A DNA stretch of 64,000 bases from CAYMGQ01 sp964390055 (lineage in GTDB: Bacteria > Bacillota > Clostridia > Peptostreptococcales > Natronincolaceae), in assembly GCA_964390055.1 (NCBI GenBank), contig CAYMGQ010000001.1, positions 1-64,000 of the forward strand. Direction: 5' to 3'. This document shows, piece after piece, positions 63,457 through 64,000 of the stretch. The notes under the pieces were generated by a model. It ran no database searches, was not told where the DNA came from, and saw only the letters and a list, made by a program, of their open reading frames with translations. A program made the translations under genes and the position numbers. Each line of letters opens with the position of its first letter. Positions within the stretch are counted from its first letter, which is position 1.

Positions 63457-64000
63457 CTTGTCTTTTCCTCCCTAATGAGTAAATAAAGGAATAGGGGTGC
63501 TCCCAGAAAAGAGGTAACTGCACCAACGGGTAGGGTTTTTGGTGACATCAACAATCTAGCAAGAGTATCGGAAGCCAACAGTATAGTAGATCCTACAAGT
63601 GCTGAAGCTGGCAGTAGGTATCTTTGGTCTGTGCCAACAAGCCTTTTTCCTATATGGGGTGAAATTAAACCAACAAAGGCTATTAGCCCCAAAAATGATA
63701 CCATAACAGCAGTAATTAAAGAGCCTACAAACATTCCACCCAGCCGTACTTTTCCCACATTTACCCCCAAACTTTTGGCTATATCCTCACCACTTTCAAT
63801 GGCATTATAGTCCCACCGGTGGTATAGAAAATATCCAAAGGCCAAAAAAGTTAATATGGCTAGGATTCCTATTTCCCTCCAACTTGCCCTGCCCAAATCT
63901 CCAAAAGTCCAAAAAACAACAGCTGCCAGCTGGAGGGTATCCTTGGCAAAATATTGGATAAGCATGGTGGCTGCTGAAAAAAGAGAACTCATGGCAACGC
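63453..64000 (-). CDS. FecCD-family iron-complex/cobalamin permease, N-terminal part outside the window
   Basis: The frame runs off the right edge, so about 182 C-terminal residues are seen of an expected 320-340. It shows several spans and the FecCD signature GLIAFVGLISPHIGKRLVGTDQRYLLPASALVG, followed by LPVGAVTSFLGAPLFLYLL. The internal MSSLFSAATM is normal FecCD sequence, not a start. Overlaps the ATPase gene by 4 bp. Confidence 0.93.
   Translation of the reverse strand, partial: VAMSSLFSAATMLIQYFAKDTLQLAAVVFWTFGDLGRASWREIGILAILTFLAFGYFLYHRWDYNAIESGEDIAKSLGVNVGKVRLGGMFVGSLITAVMVSFLGLIAFVGLISPHIGKRLVGTDQRYLLPASALVGSTILLASDTLARLLMSPKTLPVGAVTSFLGAPLFLYLLIREEKTR

Noticed and set aside
1..64000. 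tRNA, rRNA, CRISPR arrays, insertion sequences, prophage genes
   Set aside because: None was recognised in gaps or coding regions; no regularly spaced repeats or transposase-like frames were seen.

Overview
The window is AT-rich and nearly all genes lie on the minus strand. Gene content points to an anaerobic, probably spore-forming member of the Clostridia. The evidence is the gene order murB-rapZ-yvcK-whiA, dnaE-pfkA-pyk and uvrB-uvrA-uvrC-hprK, a GerMN-domain protein, GGAGG-type ribosome binding sites with several GTG/TTG starts, an [FeFe] hydrogenase and a selenocysteine formate dehydrogenase. I cannot name the genus. No rRNA, tRNA, CRISPR array, prophage or insertion sequence was seen.

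Layout from left to right: a partial RlmD rRNA methyltransferase (minus) and a divergent exported GerMN protein (plus); then a minus-strand run fxsA, thioesterase, pyk, pfkA, a DUF2007-like gene and dnaE (1-10.9 kb). From 10.9 to 17.8 kb is a cluster transcribed as small polyferredoxin - HycB-like - [FeFe] hydrogenase - HycB-like - FdhF(Sec) - FdhD - MobA. This is the composition of hydrogen-dependent CO2 reductase (HDCR), which interconverts H2+CO2 and formate. An 860-bp untranslated-looking region carrying a promoter and Rex-like dyads precedes it. From 18.6 to 27.1 kb are fhs and fchA (formate to methenyl-THF), a nucleoside/BMP-type ABC transporter, and a dihydrolipoamide-dehydrogenase-like flavoprotein without its redox-active cysteines. 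Together these suggest that one-carbon units move between folate, formate and H2/CO2, possibly fed by nucleoside or purine breakdown; the purine link is inference.

From 27.4 to 34 kb are an HD-GYP protein, the murB-rapZ-yvcK-whiA operon and moaA. From 34 to 37 kb is an HndA-HndB-HndC NADH/ferredoxin module without an adjacent hydrogenase subunit, with a near-perfect Rex box upstream. From 37.4 to 45.1 kb are hprK, uvrC, uvrA and uvrB, with a consensus promoter and LexA box in front of uvrB. From 45.3 to 49.4 kb are CtpA-type protease, M23 peptidase, FtsX and FtsE. From 49.7 kb on are 5-formyl-THF cyclo-ligase (plus), a metal-efflux P-type ATPase with its SmtB/ArsR repressor and a clear operator, YibE/F, a MASE3-PP2C phosphatase split into two overlapping frames at a T TTT TTC heptamer, a two-component system with a Met/His-rich sensor loop, a Lon-like protease, a VanY-like peptidase (plus), and an iron/cobalamin-type ABC uptake system running off the right edge.

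The most notable points are the HDCR-like cluster with its UGA-selenocysteine codon and an fdhF-type SECIS hairpin, the Rex-like sites at both redox clusters, the cysteine-less flavoprotein and FdhD, and the possible frameshift or programmed-frameshift site in the MASE3 phosphatase.
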